Of a stretch of 64,000 nt of DNA, positions 26,652 to 35,228 are shown one piece after another. The stretch is from positions 186,001 to 250,000 of the forward strand of contig NZ_JABFDJ010000007.1 in NCBI RefSeq assembly GCF_013403925.1, given 5' to 3'. Numbering within the stretch: position 1 is the stretch's first letter; the number at the start of each line of letters is the position of its first letter. The notes under the pieces are model-generated. The model was not told where the DNA came from and did no database searches. It was given only the letters and a program-made list of their open reading frames with translations. The translations under genes and the position numbers were made by a program. This stretch comes from Winogradskyella wichelsiae. Its GTDB lineage: Bacteria > Bacteroidota > Bacteroidia > Flavobacteriales > Flavobacteriaceae.

Positions 26652-27755
26652 ATGACATCAGAAATTATAAGTTCAAAAGAATTAAAAAAAATGGATCCGG
26701 TTTTCGGACAACATTCTTTTGACAATCATGAGCAAATTGTTTTTTGCAATGACAAAGATACTGGTTTAAAAGCTATAATTGGTATTCATAATACAGTTTT
26801 AGGACCAGCTTTGGGTGGTACAAGAATGTGGAATTACGCAAACGAGTGGGAAGCTCTTAATGATGTATTACGACTTTCTCGTGGTATGACATTTAAATCT
26901 GCAATTACAGGTTTAAATCTTGGTGGAGGTAAAGCTGTTATTATTGGTGATGCCAAAACACAGAAAACACCAGAATTAATGAAACGTTTTGGAGAGTTTG
27001 TACATTCATTAAGCGGACGTTATATTACTGCAGAAGATGTAGGTATGACCACCGAAGATATGGATACTGTAAGAGAAGTAACTCCTTACGTCACCGGAAT
27101 CTCAGAAAGCAAAGGTGGTGCAGGTAATCCATCTCCTATTACGGCTTATGGTGTTTTTATGGGAATGAAAGCAGCATCGAAATTTCAATTTGGTTCTGAT
27201 ATTTTAGAAGATAAAAATGTTTTTGTACAAGGAATTGGTAATGTTGGTGAAGCTTTAGTAGAACATTTGGTTAACGAAGGTGCTAATGTTACAATTGCAG
27301 ATATTAGTCAAGAACGTTTAGAGGAAGTACGTTCTAAGTATGGAGTTACCATCTATGGCGGTAACGATATCTATAACGAAGATATGGATATTTATGCTCC
27401 ATGTGCCTTAGGTGCAACCATTAATGACGATACCATTTATAAATTAAATGCAAAAGTAATTGCAGGTGCAGCTAACAACCAATTAGCAGATGAAGATAAG
27501 CATGGGTTAATTTTACAAGAACGTGGTATTGTTTATGCACCAGATTTCTTAATTAATGCAGGTGGAATTATTAATGTTTATGCAGAGTTAGAAAACTATG
27601 ATAGACAAGAGATAATCCGTAAAACAGAGAATATTTACAATACAACTTTAGAAATTTTAGATAACGCAAAAGTTAATAAGTTAACGACAAATGACGCAGC
27701 GTTAAATATTGCAAGAGAGCGTATTGAGACACGTAAGCGAGAAAACTTAAAATAG
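26652..27755 (+). CDS. Leucine dehydrogenase (Glu/Leu/Phe/Val dehydrogenase family)
   Basis: 367 aa; NAD-dependent oxidative deamination of branched-chain amino acids to 2-oxo acids. Seen: GPALGGTRMWNY, the catalytic-Lys region SAITGLNLGGGKAVIIGD, RYITAEDVGMTTEDMD, and a Rossmann glycine motif GIGNVGEALVEHLVNEGANV; the C-terminus retains GAANNQLAD and ILINAGGIINVYAELE-like sequence. The length fits leucine dehydrogenase (about 360-370) rather than glutamate dehydrogenase (over 410). Ends in a hairpin (27801-27827) that overlaps the probable nusB promoter region. Confidence 0.92.
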   Translation: MTSEIISSKELKKMDPVFGQHSFDNHEQIVFCNDKDTGLKAIIGIHNTVLGPALGGTRMWNYANEWEALNDVLRLSRGMTFKSAITGLNLGGGKAVIIGDAKTQKTPELMKRFGEFVHSLSGRYITAEDVGMTTEDMDTVREVTPYVTGISESKGGAGNPSPITAYGVFMGMKAASKFQFGSDILEDKNVFVQGIGNVGEALVEHLVNEGANVTIADISQERLEEVRSKYGVTIYGGNDIYNEDMDIYAPCALGATINDDTIYKLNAKVIAGAANNQLADEDKHGLILQERGIVYAPDFLINAGGIINVYAELENYDRQEIIRKTENIYNTTLEILDNAKVNKLTTNDAALNIARERIETRKRENLK

Positions 27756-27791
27756 TCTATATTAAATTCTAATATAAAAATTAAATAATAG

Positions 27792-27799
27792 TATTTTTG
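27792..27799 (+). promoter_or_regulatory. -7 promoter element for nusB
   Basis: TATTTTTG matches TAnnTTTG. It lies directly before the hairpin at 27801-27827, so a transcript starting here would begin inside the hairpin. No TTG at -33. Confidence 0.4.
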
Positions 27800-27800
27800 C

Positions 27801-27832
27801 AAGGTGAATCTTTTAAAGATTCACCTTTTTTT
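27801..27832 (+). terminator. Rho-independent terminator after leucine dehydrogenase
   Basis: A 13-bp perfect stem AAGGTGAATCTTT (27801-27813) with its complement at 27815-27827, followed by a T-run to 27832. Confidence 0.88.
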
Positions 27833-27863
27833 AATAATCAAAAAATAAAGTAAGTTCTTACAC

Positions 27864-28811
27864 ATGCTAAACAGAAGACACATCAGAATTAAAGTTATGC
27901 AATCTATGTATGCTTTTAAAGGTACCGAAAGTGATGATTTAATAAAAGAACAAAAATTTTTATTGCACAGTTTAGATAACATGTACGATTTGTACTTGTC
28001 GCTTTTAGCCTTGCTAACCGAGCTGCATAAAAAAAGTAAGAACCATAACGAGAAATTGCAGAAGAAACTCTTAGGTACAGCTGCAGATAAAAATCCTGAT
28101 TTAAAATTTCAAGAGAATCAACTTCTTAATTGTATTAGTAGTAATACAATGTTAAAGGATGTGATTTCTAGTCATAAATTGAATTTTTGGGATTTAGAAT
28201 TCGAATATGTCGATATTCTTTTTAAAGAAATTTTGAAGAGTGATATTTACAAAGAATATACTAAAGAAGAAGAAGTGCCTACTTTTAAGAGAGATAAGCA
28301 ATTTGTTTTAGATATTTTTACTGAAATTATAGCTCCTAACGAGAAGCTTTTTGACTTTTTTGAAGATAAAAAACTAACTTGGGTAGATGATTTACCAGTT
28401 GTAAATACAGCCATGTTAAAGGTTTTGAGAAAGTTAAAGTTAACCTCGCCTGAAACAGCTTTATTACCTGAATTGTATAAAGATGAAGAAGACAAAGAAT
28501 TTGCGATAGAATTATTTAAGAAAACGTTTCTTAATAATTCTAAATTTGCAGAAGAAATTAACGGTAAGACCACTAATTGGGATTCAGAACGTTTGGCAAG
28601 TTTAGATGGTGTTTTATTAAAAATGGCACTTTGTGAGTTTCAAAAATTTCCATCTATTCCTCATAAGGTAACAATTAACGAATATTTAGAAATAGCAAAA
28701 GAATATTCTACACCAAAAAGTAGCTACTTTATTAATGGTATTTTAGATAAAATAGTTAAAGAATATCAAGCAGATGGTGTGCATATAAAGACCGGAAGAG
28801 GCTTAATGTAA
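27864..28811 (+). CDS. nusB: Transcription antitermination factor NusB, long form
   Basis: 315 aa, about twice the usual NusB (130-160 aa). The C-terminal part (about residues 160-300) is the NusB helical domain: LLPELYKDEEDKEFAIELFKKTFLN...LDGVLLKMALCEFQKFPSIPHKVTINEYLEIAKEYSTPKSSYFINGILDKI. The N-terminus keeps MLNRRHIRIKVMQSMYAFKG, and a long helical insert follows (about residues 35-155). Long NusB is normal for Bacteroidota. NusB binds boxA RNA with NusE to promote rRNA antitermination. First of nusB-DUF1573-yajC on this strand, but separated from the latter two by a terminator. Confidence 0.9.
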   Translation: MLNRRHIRIKVMQSMYAFKGTESDDLIKEQKFLLHSLDNMYDLYLSLLALLTELHKKSKNHNEKLQKKLLGTAADKNPDLKFQENQLLNCISSNTMLKDVISSHKLNFWDLEFEYVDILFKEILKSDIYKEYTKEEEVPTFKRDKQFVLDIFTEIIAPNEKLFDFFEDKKLTWVDDLPVVNTAMLKVLRKLKLTSPETALLPELYKDEEDKEFAIELFKKTFLNNSKFAEEINGKTTNWDSERLASLDGVLLKMALCEFQKFPSIPHKVTINEYLEIAKEYSTPKSSYFINGILDKIVKEYQADGVHIKTGRGLM

Positions 28812-28814
28812 ATT

Positions 28815-28858
28815 AAAGAATCTACTTACAACATTGTTGTTTAAGTAGATTTCTTTTT
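28815..28858 (+). terminator. Terminator after nusB
   Basis: AATCTACTTA (28819-28828) pairs with TAAGTAGATT (28842-28851), an inner ACAA/TTGT extends the stem, and a T-run follows. Confidence 0.75.
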
Positions 28859-29023
28859 TATAAGTAATAGACCTCATTTATGACTATAGTTTAGTTAAGA
28901 GGTGTATTTTAAGAAGGTTATTTCCTACAAATAAAACGTTAACAAGGAGCTAAAAATTTTAATACCTTAAAATAATTATTAACTTCGCTTGCGATAATTA
29001 ATTTTAATAAAAATTCAATAATA

Positions 29024-29596
29024 ATGAAAAAAGTAATTTTAGGACTTAGTGCTTTATGCATGGTGGCTTTAACGTCTTGTAAGGATGATGCTTCTAGCAA
29101 AATTAAAGAAGAAAATGTTGCAGTTGCAGCAGAAAGAGATGCTAATGCAGGAGATTTTGCTGTGCTTTCTTTAGATAAAACAGAACACGATTTTGGAAAT
29201 ATAATGAACGGAACGCCTGTTGAAACTATCTTTAAATATACGAATACAGGAAATTCTATGTTAGTTGTAAGTGATATAAAAAGTACTTGTGGATGTACAG
29301 TACCCTCTAATTTTACAAGAGAAGTTCAACCAGGAGAAACAGGTGAATTTACAGTAAAGTTCAATGGAAAAGGTAATGGTAAAGTAACAAAGTCTTTAAC
29401 AATGACTACAAATACTGAAAAGGGAAAAGTACCTGTTAGAATTACAGCATTTATAGCTGCAGACCCTAATGCACCGGTAAAAGCGGCAGCAAAGACAAAT
29501 GTTAACCCTTTAGCTACAGATAATGGAGCTGCTGCAGCTGCTGCGCCTAGAAAATATTCTACGCAAGCAGGTCATGAAGGACACAACCACGATTAA
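29024..29596 (+). CDS. DUF1573 domain lipoprotein
   Basis: 190 aa. Lipoprotein signal peptide with lipobox LTSC (Cys20). The DUF1573 core is at about residues 48-145: DKTEHDFGNIMNGTPVETIFKYTNTGNSMLVVSDIKSTCGCTVP, an immunoglobulin-like fold of the ASPM-SPD-2-Hydin kind. The tail is Ala-rich and ends in GHEGHNHD, a His-rich end that could bind metal. Function not established. 30 bp ahead of yajC and probably co-transcribed. Confidence 0.88.
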   Translation: MKKVILGLSALCMVALTSCKDDASSKIKEENVAVAAERDANAGDFAVLSLDKTEHDFGNIMNGTPVETIFKYTNTGNSMLVVSDIKSTCGCTVPSNFTREVQPGETGEFTVKFNGKGNGKVTKSLTMTTNTEKGKVPVRITAFIAADPNAPVKAAAKTNVNPLATDNGAAAAAAPRKYSTQAGHEGHNHD

Positions 29597-29626
29597 TAAT
29601 TTTACATTTTAATAATAAATTACCAA

Positions 29627-29917
29627 ATGGACGCAATAGGATCATTTTTACCGTTTATCGCTATTTTTGCAGTGATGTATTTCTTTATGATTGCACCACA
29701 AATGAAACGTTCTAAACAAGAGAAAAAGTTTGCCAGCGAATTAAAACGTGGTGATCGTGTGATTACAAAAAGTGGTATGCACGGAAAAGTTGTAGAATTA
29801 AATGAAAAAGATAGTAGTTGTATTATCGAAACATTAGCAGGGAAAATTAAGTTTGACCGTTCTGCAATTTCTATGGAAATGAGTAAGAAATTAAATACAC
29901 CAGCTGTTGTAAAATAA
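29627..29917 (+). CDS. yajC: Preprotein translocase subunit YajC
   Basis: 96 aa. One N-terminal membrane helix (FLPFIAIFAVMYFFMIAPQMKRSKQEKKF) followed by the conserved LKRGDRVITKSGMHGKVVELNEKDSSCIIETLAGKIKFDRSAI. YajC associates with SecDF in the Sec translocase. The order DUF1573-yajC is often seen in flavobacteria. Ends in a strong terminator. Confidence 0.95.
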   Translation: MDAIGSFLPFIAIFAVMYFFMIAPQMKRSKQEKKFASELKRGDRVITKSGMHGKVVELNEKDSSCIIETLAGKIKFDRSAISMEMSKKLNTPAVVK

Positions 29918-29934
29918 GCTATATTGTGTGATAT

Positions 29935-29971
29935 AAAAAAGACCATTCAAATTAATTGAATGGTCTTTTTT
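29935..29971. terminator. Bidirectional terminator after yajC
   Basis: A 16-bp stem, AAAAAAGACCATTCAA (29935-29950) with its complement at 29956-29971, between the convergent yajC and DsbA/FrnE genes. Confidence 0.88.
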
Positions 29972-30015
29972 TGTTTTAAAATAAAATGGTTATATTTATT
30001 AAGTCCTATATAAAT

Positions 30016-30663
30016 CTATGCTTCGTTAGCTAATTCCGATAAGACTTGTTTAAAAGTAGTAATTGGTTGGGCACCTGTTATGGCACTTTTTCTATTAAAA
30101 ACTATTGTTGGTACTGAGCTAACACCTAAATTCTTCCAATAAGCTTGTTCAGTTCTAATGTGTTTGCGAGCTTCTTCATTATCTAGTTTTGCTAAACCTT
30201 CATCTGCATTTAAACCAACATCAATTAATGCTTGTTTTAATATTTCTCTTTTAGAGACGTCTTTTTGTTCACTGAAGAAAGCAGTGGTAAGACGCATTTT
30301 TAATTCGGTTTGTTTATTAAAATCTTTAGCATAATCTAAAAGAATATGAGCATCAAAGGTATTAACCATGCGCATATCTTCTGAATAGCTAAACGTAAAG
30401 TCTAGTTCTTCACCAACGGCTGTCATATGGGCTTGAGATTCTTTTTGTTGTTCTAAAGTAGCACCATATTTTTCAGAGATATGTTCTGTTAAGTTCTGAC
30501 CATCTTTTGGCATATTAGGATTCAATTCAAAAGGCTGCCATTCAATGTCTACTTTGTCTTGAAGGTTGAGTTCTATAATCGCTTTTTCTAAACGTTTGTA
30601 ACCAATAGTGCACCATGGGCATACAACGTCTGAAACAATATCTATTTTCATTTTCTCTTTCAT
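30016..30663 (-). CDS. DsbA-family oxidoreductase, FrnE-like
   Basis: 215 aa, thioredoxin fold with helical insert. Redox motif CPWC (Cys15, Cys18) in VSDVVCPWCTIGYKRLE; the cis-Pro region is GVSSVPTIVFNRK. No signal peptide, so it is cytoplasmic, like FrnE. It probably acts in thiol redox or isomerisation under oxidative stress. Lies downstream of the AhpD-like gene on the same strand, with a palindromic hairpin (30703-30730) between them. Together with the TetR gene it forms a likely stress-linked cluster. Confidence 0.9.
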   Translation of the reverse strand: MKEKMKIDIVSDVVCPWCTIGYKRLEKAIIELNLQDKVDIEWQPFELNPNMPKDGQNLTEHISEKYGATLEQQKESQAHMTAVGEELDFTFSYSEDMRMVNTFDAHILLDYAKDFNKQTELKMRLTTAFFSEQKDVSKREILKQALIDVGLNADEGLAKLDNEEARKHIRTEQAYWKNLGVSSVPTIVFNRKSAITGAQPITTFKQVLSELANEA

Positions 30664-30702
30664 AATTTATTGGGATTTAATTGTAAAGTTATTAAAATTA
30701 AT

Positions 30703-30730
30703 AAACCTTCCGTTAATTAACGGAAGGTTT
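30703..30730. terminator. Perfect 28-bp palindrome between AhpD-like and FrnE-like genes
   Basis: AAACCTTCCGTTAA followed directly by TTAACGGAAGGTTT. On the minus strand it lies 46 bp after the AhpD-like stop. It may end most transcripts before the FrnE-like gene; no long U-tract follows. Confidence 0.65.
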
Positions 30731-30776
30731 AAAGCTATCAATCAATTTGTGGCTATAGGGATTATAATGCCACAGT

Positions 30777-31325
30777 TTATTTTGACCAAGCGAACTTTTT
30801 AAACGGTTCGTCAACAGGTGTGTTTGCAATATGGTTAGTATAATTACTAATTACTTTTTGAGACAGTCCTAAAATGATCTCTAATACTTGTTGTTCACCA
30901 TAACCTGCAGCATAGAAAGTATCCAAATCTTCTTGTGTTACTTGTCCACGGTTACGAGTAATTGTTAATGTCATTGTACGTAAAGCTTCAAGTTTTGAAC
31001 TTTCTAAAGGTGTCTCGTTACGTAAAGCCTCTGTAATAGCATCGTCTACTTTCATCATTTTTGCAATACCTGTATGTGCTGGTACACAATAGTGACATGC
31101 GTGTTCTACGTTAATTGCTTGCCATACTACGGTTAATTCTTTTTCATTAAAAGAAGTTTGAGTGAACAGCTCGTGTAAAGTTTGGTAAGCTTCGAGAGTC
31201 TTAGGTGCACTTGCTAATACGCCGTGTAAACCAGGAATCATTCCGAATGATTTTTGAGAATTTTCTAATAATGGTTTAGAATCTTCTGGTGCATTTTCAA
31301 TGGTATTAATTTTTAAAGTTGTCAT
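30777..31325 (-). CDS. Carboxymuconolactone decarboxylase / AhpD-like peroxidase-related protein
   Basis: 182 aa. The AhpD-type active-site pattern E-x2-C-x2-C-x3-H is seen as EHACHYCVPAH (Glu74, Cys77, Cys80, His84). AhpD-like proteins reduce peroxides or recycle peroxiredoxins by the paired cysteines; the lactone decarboxylase name is only the family label. A perfect palindrome CTAAACG-AA-CGTTTAG (31364-31379) lies 38 bp upstream and is partly repeated before the TetR gene, so this gene is probably TetR-repressed. Confidence 0.88.
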   Translation of the reverse strand: MTTLKINTIENAPEDSKPLLENSQKSFGMIPGLHGVLASAPKTLEAYQTLHELFTQTSFNEKELTVVWQAINVEHACHYCVPAHTGIAKMMKVDDAITEALRNETPLESSKLEALRTMTLTITRNRGQVTQEDLDTFYAAGYGEQQVLEIILGLSQKVISNYTNHIANTPVDEPFKKFAWSK

Positions 31326-31363
31326 AATTTTTCTTTTTAATTTAATATTTATGTTAATTTTAT

Positions 31364-31379
31364 CTAAACGAACGTTTAG
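31364..31379. promoter_or_regulatory. Candidate TetR operator upstream of the AhpD-like gene
   Basis: A perfect 7-2-7 inverted repeat CTAAACG aa CGTTTAG, 38 bp before the ATG at 31325 and just after the TetR stop at 31398. It shares 13 of 16 bases with a site in the TetR promoter (32007-32022). Confidence 0.6.
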
Positions 31380-31397
31380 TTATGTTCCAAAAAAATG

Positions 31398-31961
31398 TTA
31401 TAAGTTTTTAAATGTTATTTCAATATAATCTTCTATTTCTTCTTTTGTATTTACTCTTGCTGCGGCTGCTAACCCGTGTTTTGCTAATAGTAAATAATTA
31501 GCTTGCTTAATGATGGTTTCTTCACTTTTTGAAGGATCCATTTTTAATTTTTCGATAATAATAGTTTTCAAATTGTCCATAAATGAACTCATTTGTTCCT
31601 TTATTAGCAAATCTTGACTCTCGGAAAATTCGTTGTAAGTGTTGGTTACCAAACATCCTTTTTCATTTCCGTCTTCAAAATTGTTACTTACAGAATCATA
31701 GAAGAATTGTTTAATGTCCTCTAAACCATTATTAGCACTTTTAAATTTTTCAAAAGTACTGCTGATTGTTGATTTGTATTGTTTTAAACTTTCAAGAAAT
31801 AAGCCGTATTTATTACCAAAACTAGAATATATAGAAAACTTATTTATGCCCATTTCTTTTTCGAGCATTTGCATCGAAGTTGTTTCGTAGCCGTTCTTCC
31901 AAAAGAGGTTCATCGCTTTTACTACAACTTCAGTTTCGTTATATTTTTTTTTTCTTGCCAT
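31398..31961 (-). CDS. TetR/AcrR-family transcriptional repressor
   Basis: 187 aa. The N-terminal helix-turn-helix is YNETEVVVKAMNLFWKNGYETTSMQMLEKEMGINKFSIYSSFGNKYGLFLESL (about residues 7-60), with a ligand-binding helical domain after it, similar to TetR_C-like regulators of the NemR/YxaF type. It lies directly upstream of the AhpD-like gene on the same strand; the operator pair suggests it represses both itself and that gene. The inducer may be an electrophile or oxidant, inferred from the redox neighbours. Confidence 0.9.
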   Translation of the reverse strand: MARKKKYNETEVVVKAMNLFWKNGYETTSMQMLEKEMGINKFSIYSSFGNKYGLFLESLKQYKSTISSTFEKFKSANNGLEDIKQFFYDSVSNNFEDGNEKGCLVTNTYNEFSESQDLLIKEQMSSFMDNLKTIIIEKLKMDPSKSEETIIKQANYLLLAKHGLAAAARVNTKEEIEDYIEITFKNL

Positions 31962-32001
31962 TTCTATTACAATTAGAATAACTTAATTTCTAACTACAGC
32001 A

Positions 32002-32028
32002 CAAAACTAACCAATCGTTTAGAAACAA
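32002..32028 (-). promoter_or_regulatory. Promoter of the TetR gene with overlapping operator
   Basis: On the minus strand: TTG (32026-32028), a 16-bp spacer, then TAGTTTTG (32002-32009, full match to TAnnTTTG). The operator-like sequence CTAACCAATCGTTTAG (32007-32022) fills the spacer, where a bound repressor would block RNA polymerase. Confidence 0.55.
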
Positions 32029-32094
32029 AAAAGGATTTAACATTTATTTAATTTTTGAAAAAAATATTTGTTACTAATTAAGATTGAAGAACCT

Positions 32095-32886
32095 TTAACG
32101 ATTGTCTATAATACTTTTTTTTTTTCTATAAACTAATAAATAAAGTGTTGCCGCCGCGAATGAAACGATTGTACCGATATAAATGCCTAACAATGGATAT
32201 ACTATTGAAACGACCAAAGAATAAATTATTAATGAAAACATACCTACAGGTACATTTTTAATAACAGTATGAACATGTTCTTTTGAATATGTAAAATGAA
32301 TAATTAACATTAAAGGAAATAATGTTGTAGGAAAGGCAGAAAAAAGGCCTGCCCATGTGGGACCAACAAATTTAGGAGCACTTGTAATTAGTAGAATAAT
32401 TAGAGCTGCAAAAAATGCTCTTACAAAAAGAATTTTGTAATTAAGTTTTGCTTTCGTTTGAATATTAATATTCTTAATATTTTTAAAAAGATAGATGAAA
32501 AGAAACGAAAATGTAATTGGTATTAAGATGGCGATATATTTATTTATATCTATAAGATGTAATAAAAATACAATTAGAAAATAGCCGAATATTGCCGTTA
32601 AGGAAGATAAAAGGATATTGAATTTAGTTAAGAAATTTGATGCTATGTAATAAATATACACAAAGGATAAAGAGGCCGTTAAACCAATCATATTGTAAAC
32701 AGAGCTTACCGCTGCAAACTCTGGGCTAACTTCTAACCCGAAGAAAAATAAAGTGATAGCAGAACCTGATGGATAACCTGATAAAATACCAGCAACTTTT
32801 GGGCTTACATTTTCTGCAAGTAGAGATAAGCCAATAACAAATGAAATAGCGACAATTAATTTAATTAAGAATAGTAATTCAATCAT
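32095..32886 (-). CDS. Membrane protein with two similar halves (GlpM/DUF3147-like)
   Basis: 263 aa, about eight helices. The two halves look alike: SFVIGLSLLAENVSPKVAGILSGYPSGSAITLFFFGLEVSPEF (from about residue 15) and LLITSAPKFVGPTWAGLFSAFPTTLFPLMLIIHFTYSKEH (from about 159) share the order P-x-x-(A/W)AG-(I/L)-(L/F)S-(G/A)-(Y/F)P. This resembles a fused duplication of GlpM/DUF3147-type small membrane proteins. Function unknown. Monocistronic. Confidence 0.7.
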   Translation of the reverse strand: MIELLFLIKLIVAISFVIGLSLLAENVSPKVAGILSGYPSGSAITLFFFGLEVSPEFAAVSSVYNMIGLTASLSFVYIYYIASNFLTKFNILLSSLTAIFGYFLIVFLLHLIDINKYIAILIPITFSFLFIYLFKNIKNINIQTKAKLNYKILFVRAFFAALIILLITSAPKFVGPTWAGLFSAFPTTLFPLMLIIHFTYSKEHVHTVIKNVPVGMFSLIIYSLVVSIVYPLLGIYIGTIVSFAAATLYLLVYRKKKSIIDNR

Positions 32887-32932
32887 TTTTATTTATTGGA
32901 GCTACGCAATTTTTTTAATCAAGCATAAAAAA

Positions 32933-32975
32933 ATTAGCAGTAAAACTTCATATAGATGAAGTATTTACTGCTAAT
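32933..32975. terminator. Hairpin terminator after pepT
   Basis: ATTAGCAGTAAA (32933-32944) pairs with TTTACTGCTAAT (32964-32975), with an inner ACTTCAT/ATGAAGT stem. It lies 25 bp after the pepT stop on the minus strand. Confidence 0.82.
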
Positions 32976-32999
32976 TGAATATTAAGGTAATATTAATAT

Positions 33000-34229
33000 C
33001 TACTTTTTTAAGGCCGTTATCTCAGCTATTTTACAAATAACTTCTACAGCTTTTTGTATACTCTCAACAGGTACGTATTCATATCTTCCATGAAAGTTAT
33101 GACCCCCTGCAAAAATATTAGGGCATGGTAACCCCATGTAAGATAATTGAGAACCATCCGTTCCTCCTCTAATGGCTTTAATTAAAGGGGTAATACCAAC
33201 AGCTTTCATGGCCTCTTCTGCAATATCTACAATATGCATTACAGGTTCTACCTTTTCTTTCATATTAAAGTATTGATCTTTGATTTCAATTTTAAAGACC
33301 TCACTTTCATATTTTGTATTTAAATCTAAAACGACCTTTTCCATTAAAGCTTTACGAGCTTCAAATTTGTCTTTATCATGATCGCGAATGATATACTGAA
33401 GTTTGGTTTCTTCTACATCACCTTCCATATTATGAAGATGAAAAAAGCCTTCGTATCCTTCTGTGTGTTCAGGTGTTTCTAAACGTGGTAATACATTGAT
33501 AAACTCCGAAGCGTAATACATAGAATTAATCATTTTACCTTTTGCATAGCCAGGATGTACAATTTTACCCTTTACCGTAATTACGGCGCCTGCAGCATTA
33601 AAATTTTCGTATTCTAATTCACCAACTTGGCTACCATCCATTGTGTAGGCCCAATCTGCACCAAACTTTTCAACATCAAATTTATGAGCTCCTCTTCCTA
33701 TTTCTTCATCTGGAGTAAAGCCAACTTTAATAGTTCCGTGCTTAATTTCAGGATGATTAATAAGATATTCCATTGCCGTTACAATCTCTGTAATCCCTGC
33801 TTTATCATCGGCTCCTAAAAGGGTAGTACCATCTGTAGTTATTAACGTCTGACCTTTGTACATTAATAAATCTTCGAAATAATCTGGAGATAAAATAATG
33901 TTTTGTTCAGCGTTTAAAACAATGTCTTTACCATCATAATTTTCTATAATTTGAGGTTTAACATTGGCACCTGTAAAATCAGGAGAAGTATCAAAATGAG
34001 AAACAAAACCAATGGTTGGTACTTTAGAATTTACGTTACTTGGTAAGGTTGCCATAATGTAGGCGTTCTCATCAATTGTAACATCACTTAGTCCAATTTC
34101 CTTTAATTCTTCAACTAACTTATTAGCCAAATCCCACTGTTTAGTAGTACTTGGAGTAGTCTCAGAATTAGGATCTGATTCTGTATCTATAGTAACATAG
34201 CCTATAAAACGATCAATGATATGCTGCAT
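33000..34229 (-). CDS. pepT: Peptidase T (tripeptide aminopeptidase)
   Basis: 409 aa, M20B zinc aminopeptidase, full length. Seen: [13 protein letters not shown] at the N-terminus, first metal ligand region [27 protein letters not shown], catalytic-Glu segment [68 protein letters not shown] with the last His ligand. It removes N-terminal residues from tripeptides in the cytosol. 20 bp upstream gap to the UspA gene (34250-35080) on the same strand suggests an operon. Confidence 0.96.
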   Translation of the reverse strand: MQHIIDRFIGYVTIDTESDPNSETTPSTTKQWDLANKLVEELKEIGLSDVTIDENAYIMATLPSNVNSKVPTIGFVSHFDTSPDFTGANVKPQIIENYDGKDIVLNAEQNIILSPDYFEDLLMYKGQTLITTDGTTLLGADDKAGITEIVTAMEYLINHPEIKHGTIKVGFTPDEEIGRGAHKFDVEKFGADWAYTMDGSQVGELEYENFNAAGAVITVKGKIVHPGYAKGKMINSMYYASEFINVLPRLETPEHTEGYEGFFHLHNMEGDVEETKLQYIIRDHDKDKFEARKALMEKVVLDLNTKYESEVFKIEIKDQYFNMKEKVEPVMHIVDIAEEAMKAVGITPLIKAIRGGTDGSQLSYMGLPCPNIFAGGHNFHGRYEYVPVESIQKAVEVICKIAEITALKK

Positions 34230-34249
34230 ATGAATATTTTAATTGAAAA

Positions 34250-35080
34250 TTAAAGTTTAAAAGTAATGACAGGAAGCTTAACATGATTTACAACATCTTC
34301 AGATATACTACCACCAAAGAAGTGATTTAAGCCTTTTCTACCATGAGTAATAACTGAAACAGCATCAATACTATTTCTTTTTACAAAACTAGAAATACCA
34401 TCTTCTACACTATGGTCAGAGATGCGTGCTATAGTAATATCATTTTCAGTTAATTTAGCTTTTTCTAAAAATAATGTGATTTTTTCATCGATTTCATCAG
34501 TACTTAAGAAACCTAAATTAGGAGTATTGATGTTTAATAAAGATATTTTTTTTCCTAATTTATTTAATAATTCTAATGATTTTTTAATTGAAGGAATACT
34601 ACCTTCTGAAAAATCAGTAGCTAATACAATACTATTAAAATCAACGTTTTGAGGTTTAGATTTTATAATTAAAACAGGAGTATTACTATGGCGTACTATT
34701 TTTTCTGTATTAGAACCTGTAAAAATACCATCATAGTCATTATGTCCTCTAGAGCCCATTACAATAAGGTCTGCATTAACTTCTGTAGCAACTGCTGCAA
34801 CTTCGTTTAATACTTTAAGGTATTTAACCATTGGAGTAACGGTAAGTCCTTCTAGGTATGGTTGATCTAAAAAGGTGTCAAATTGCTTTTTAGCTACCAA
34901 TAACATAAATGCGTTTTCGTCATTACGTTCAGTAACAGAGGCTGAAAAGATAGAATCAGACATTTCTAACATATGCATTACAATTAATTCTGCATTGTGC
35001 TTTTTTGCTAATTCTGCAGCTGTTTCTAAAGCATATTCTGAATGCTTTGAAAAATCAACAGGGACGATAATTTTTTTCAT
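34250..35080 (-). CDS. Universal stress protein with tandem UspA domains
   Basis: 276 aa, two Usp folds. Domain 1 (about 1-147) begins KKIIVPVDFSKHSEYALETAAELA and carries the ATP-binding signature GSRGHNDYDGIFTGSNTEKIVRHSNTPVLIIK. Domain 2 (about 148-276) begins FNSIVLATDFSEGSIPSIKKSL and ends with THGRKGLNHFFGGSISEDVVNHVKLPVITFKL. Domain 1 and 2 both retain G-x2-G-x9-G-(S/N)-like loops, so nucleotide binding is plausible. Upstream of pepT on the same strand. Confidence 0.93.
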   Translation of the reverse strand: MKKIIVPVDFSKHSEYALETAAELAKKHNAELIVMHMLEMSDSIFSASVTERNDENAFMLLVAKKQFDTFLDQPYLEGLTVTPMVKYLKVLNEVAAVATEVNADLIVMGSRGHNDYDGIFTGSNTEKIVRHSNTPVLIIKSKPQNVDFNSIVLATDFSEGSIPSIKKSLELLNKLGKKISLLNINTPNLGFLSTDEIDEKITLFLEKAKLTENDITIARISDHSVEDGISSFVKRNSIDAVSVITHGRKGLNHFFGGSISEDVVNHVKLPVITFKL

Positions 35081-35181
35081 GATAATTTGATTTTGGTTTG
35101 GATTTCAAAGTTAATAAAAATCCTACTTATAAATTATGATATATAACAGTTTCTGATAAAATTAATCGCTTAAATTATGCT

Positions 35182-35210
35182 TTGTTTTAGAGTTGAGATG
35201 CTTATTTTTG
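35182..35210 (+). promoter_or_regulatory. Complete promoter of the dihydroorotate dehydrogenase gene
   Basis: TTG at 35182-35184, an 18-bp spacer, and TATTTTTG at 35203-35210 (full match). Transcription would begin near 35215, so the TTG codon at 35193 cannot be the translation start; the ATG at 35229 is. Confidence 0.65.
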
Positions 35211-35228
35211 CTGAGCAAAATCGCTCTT

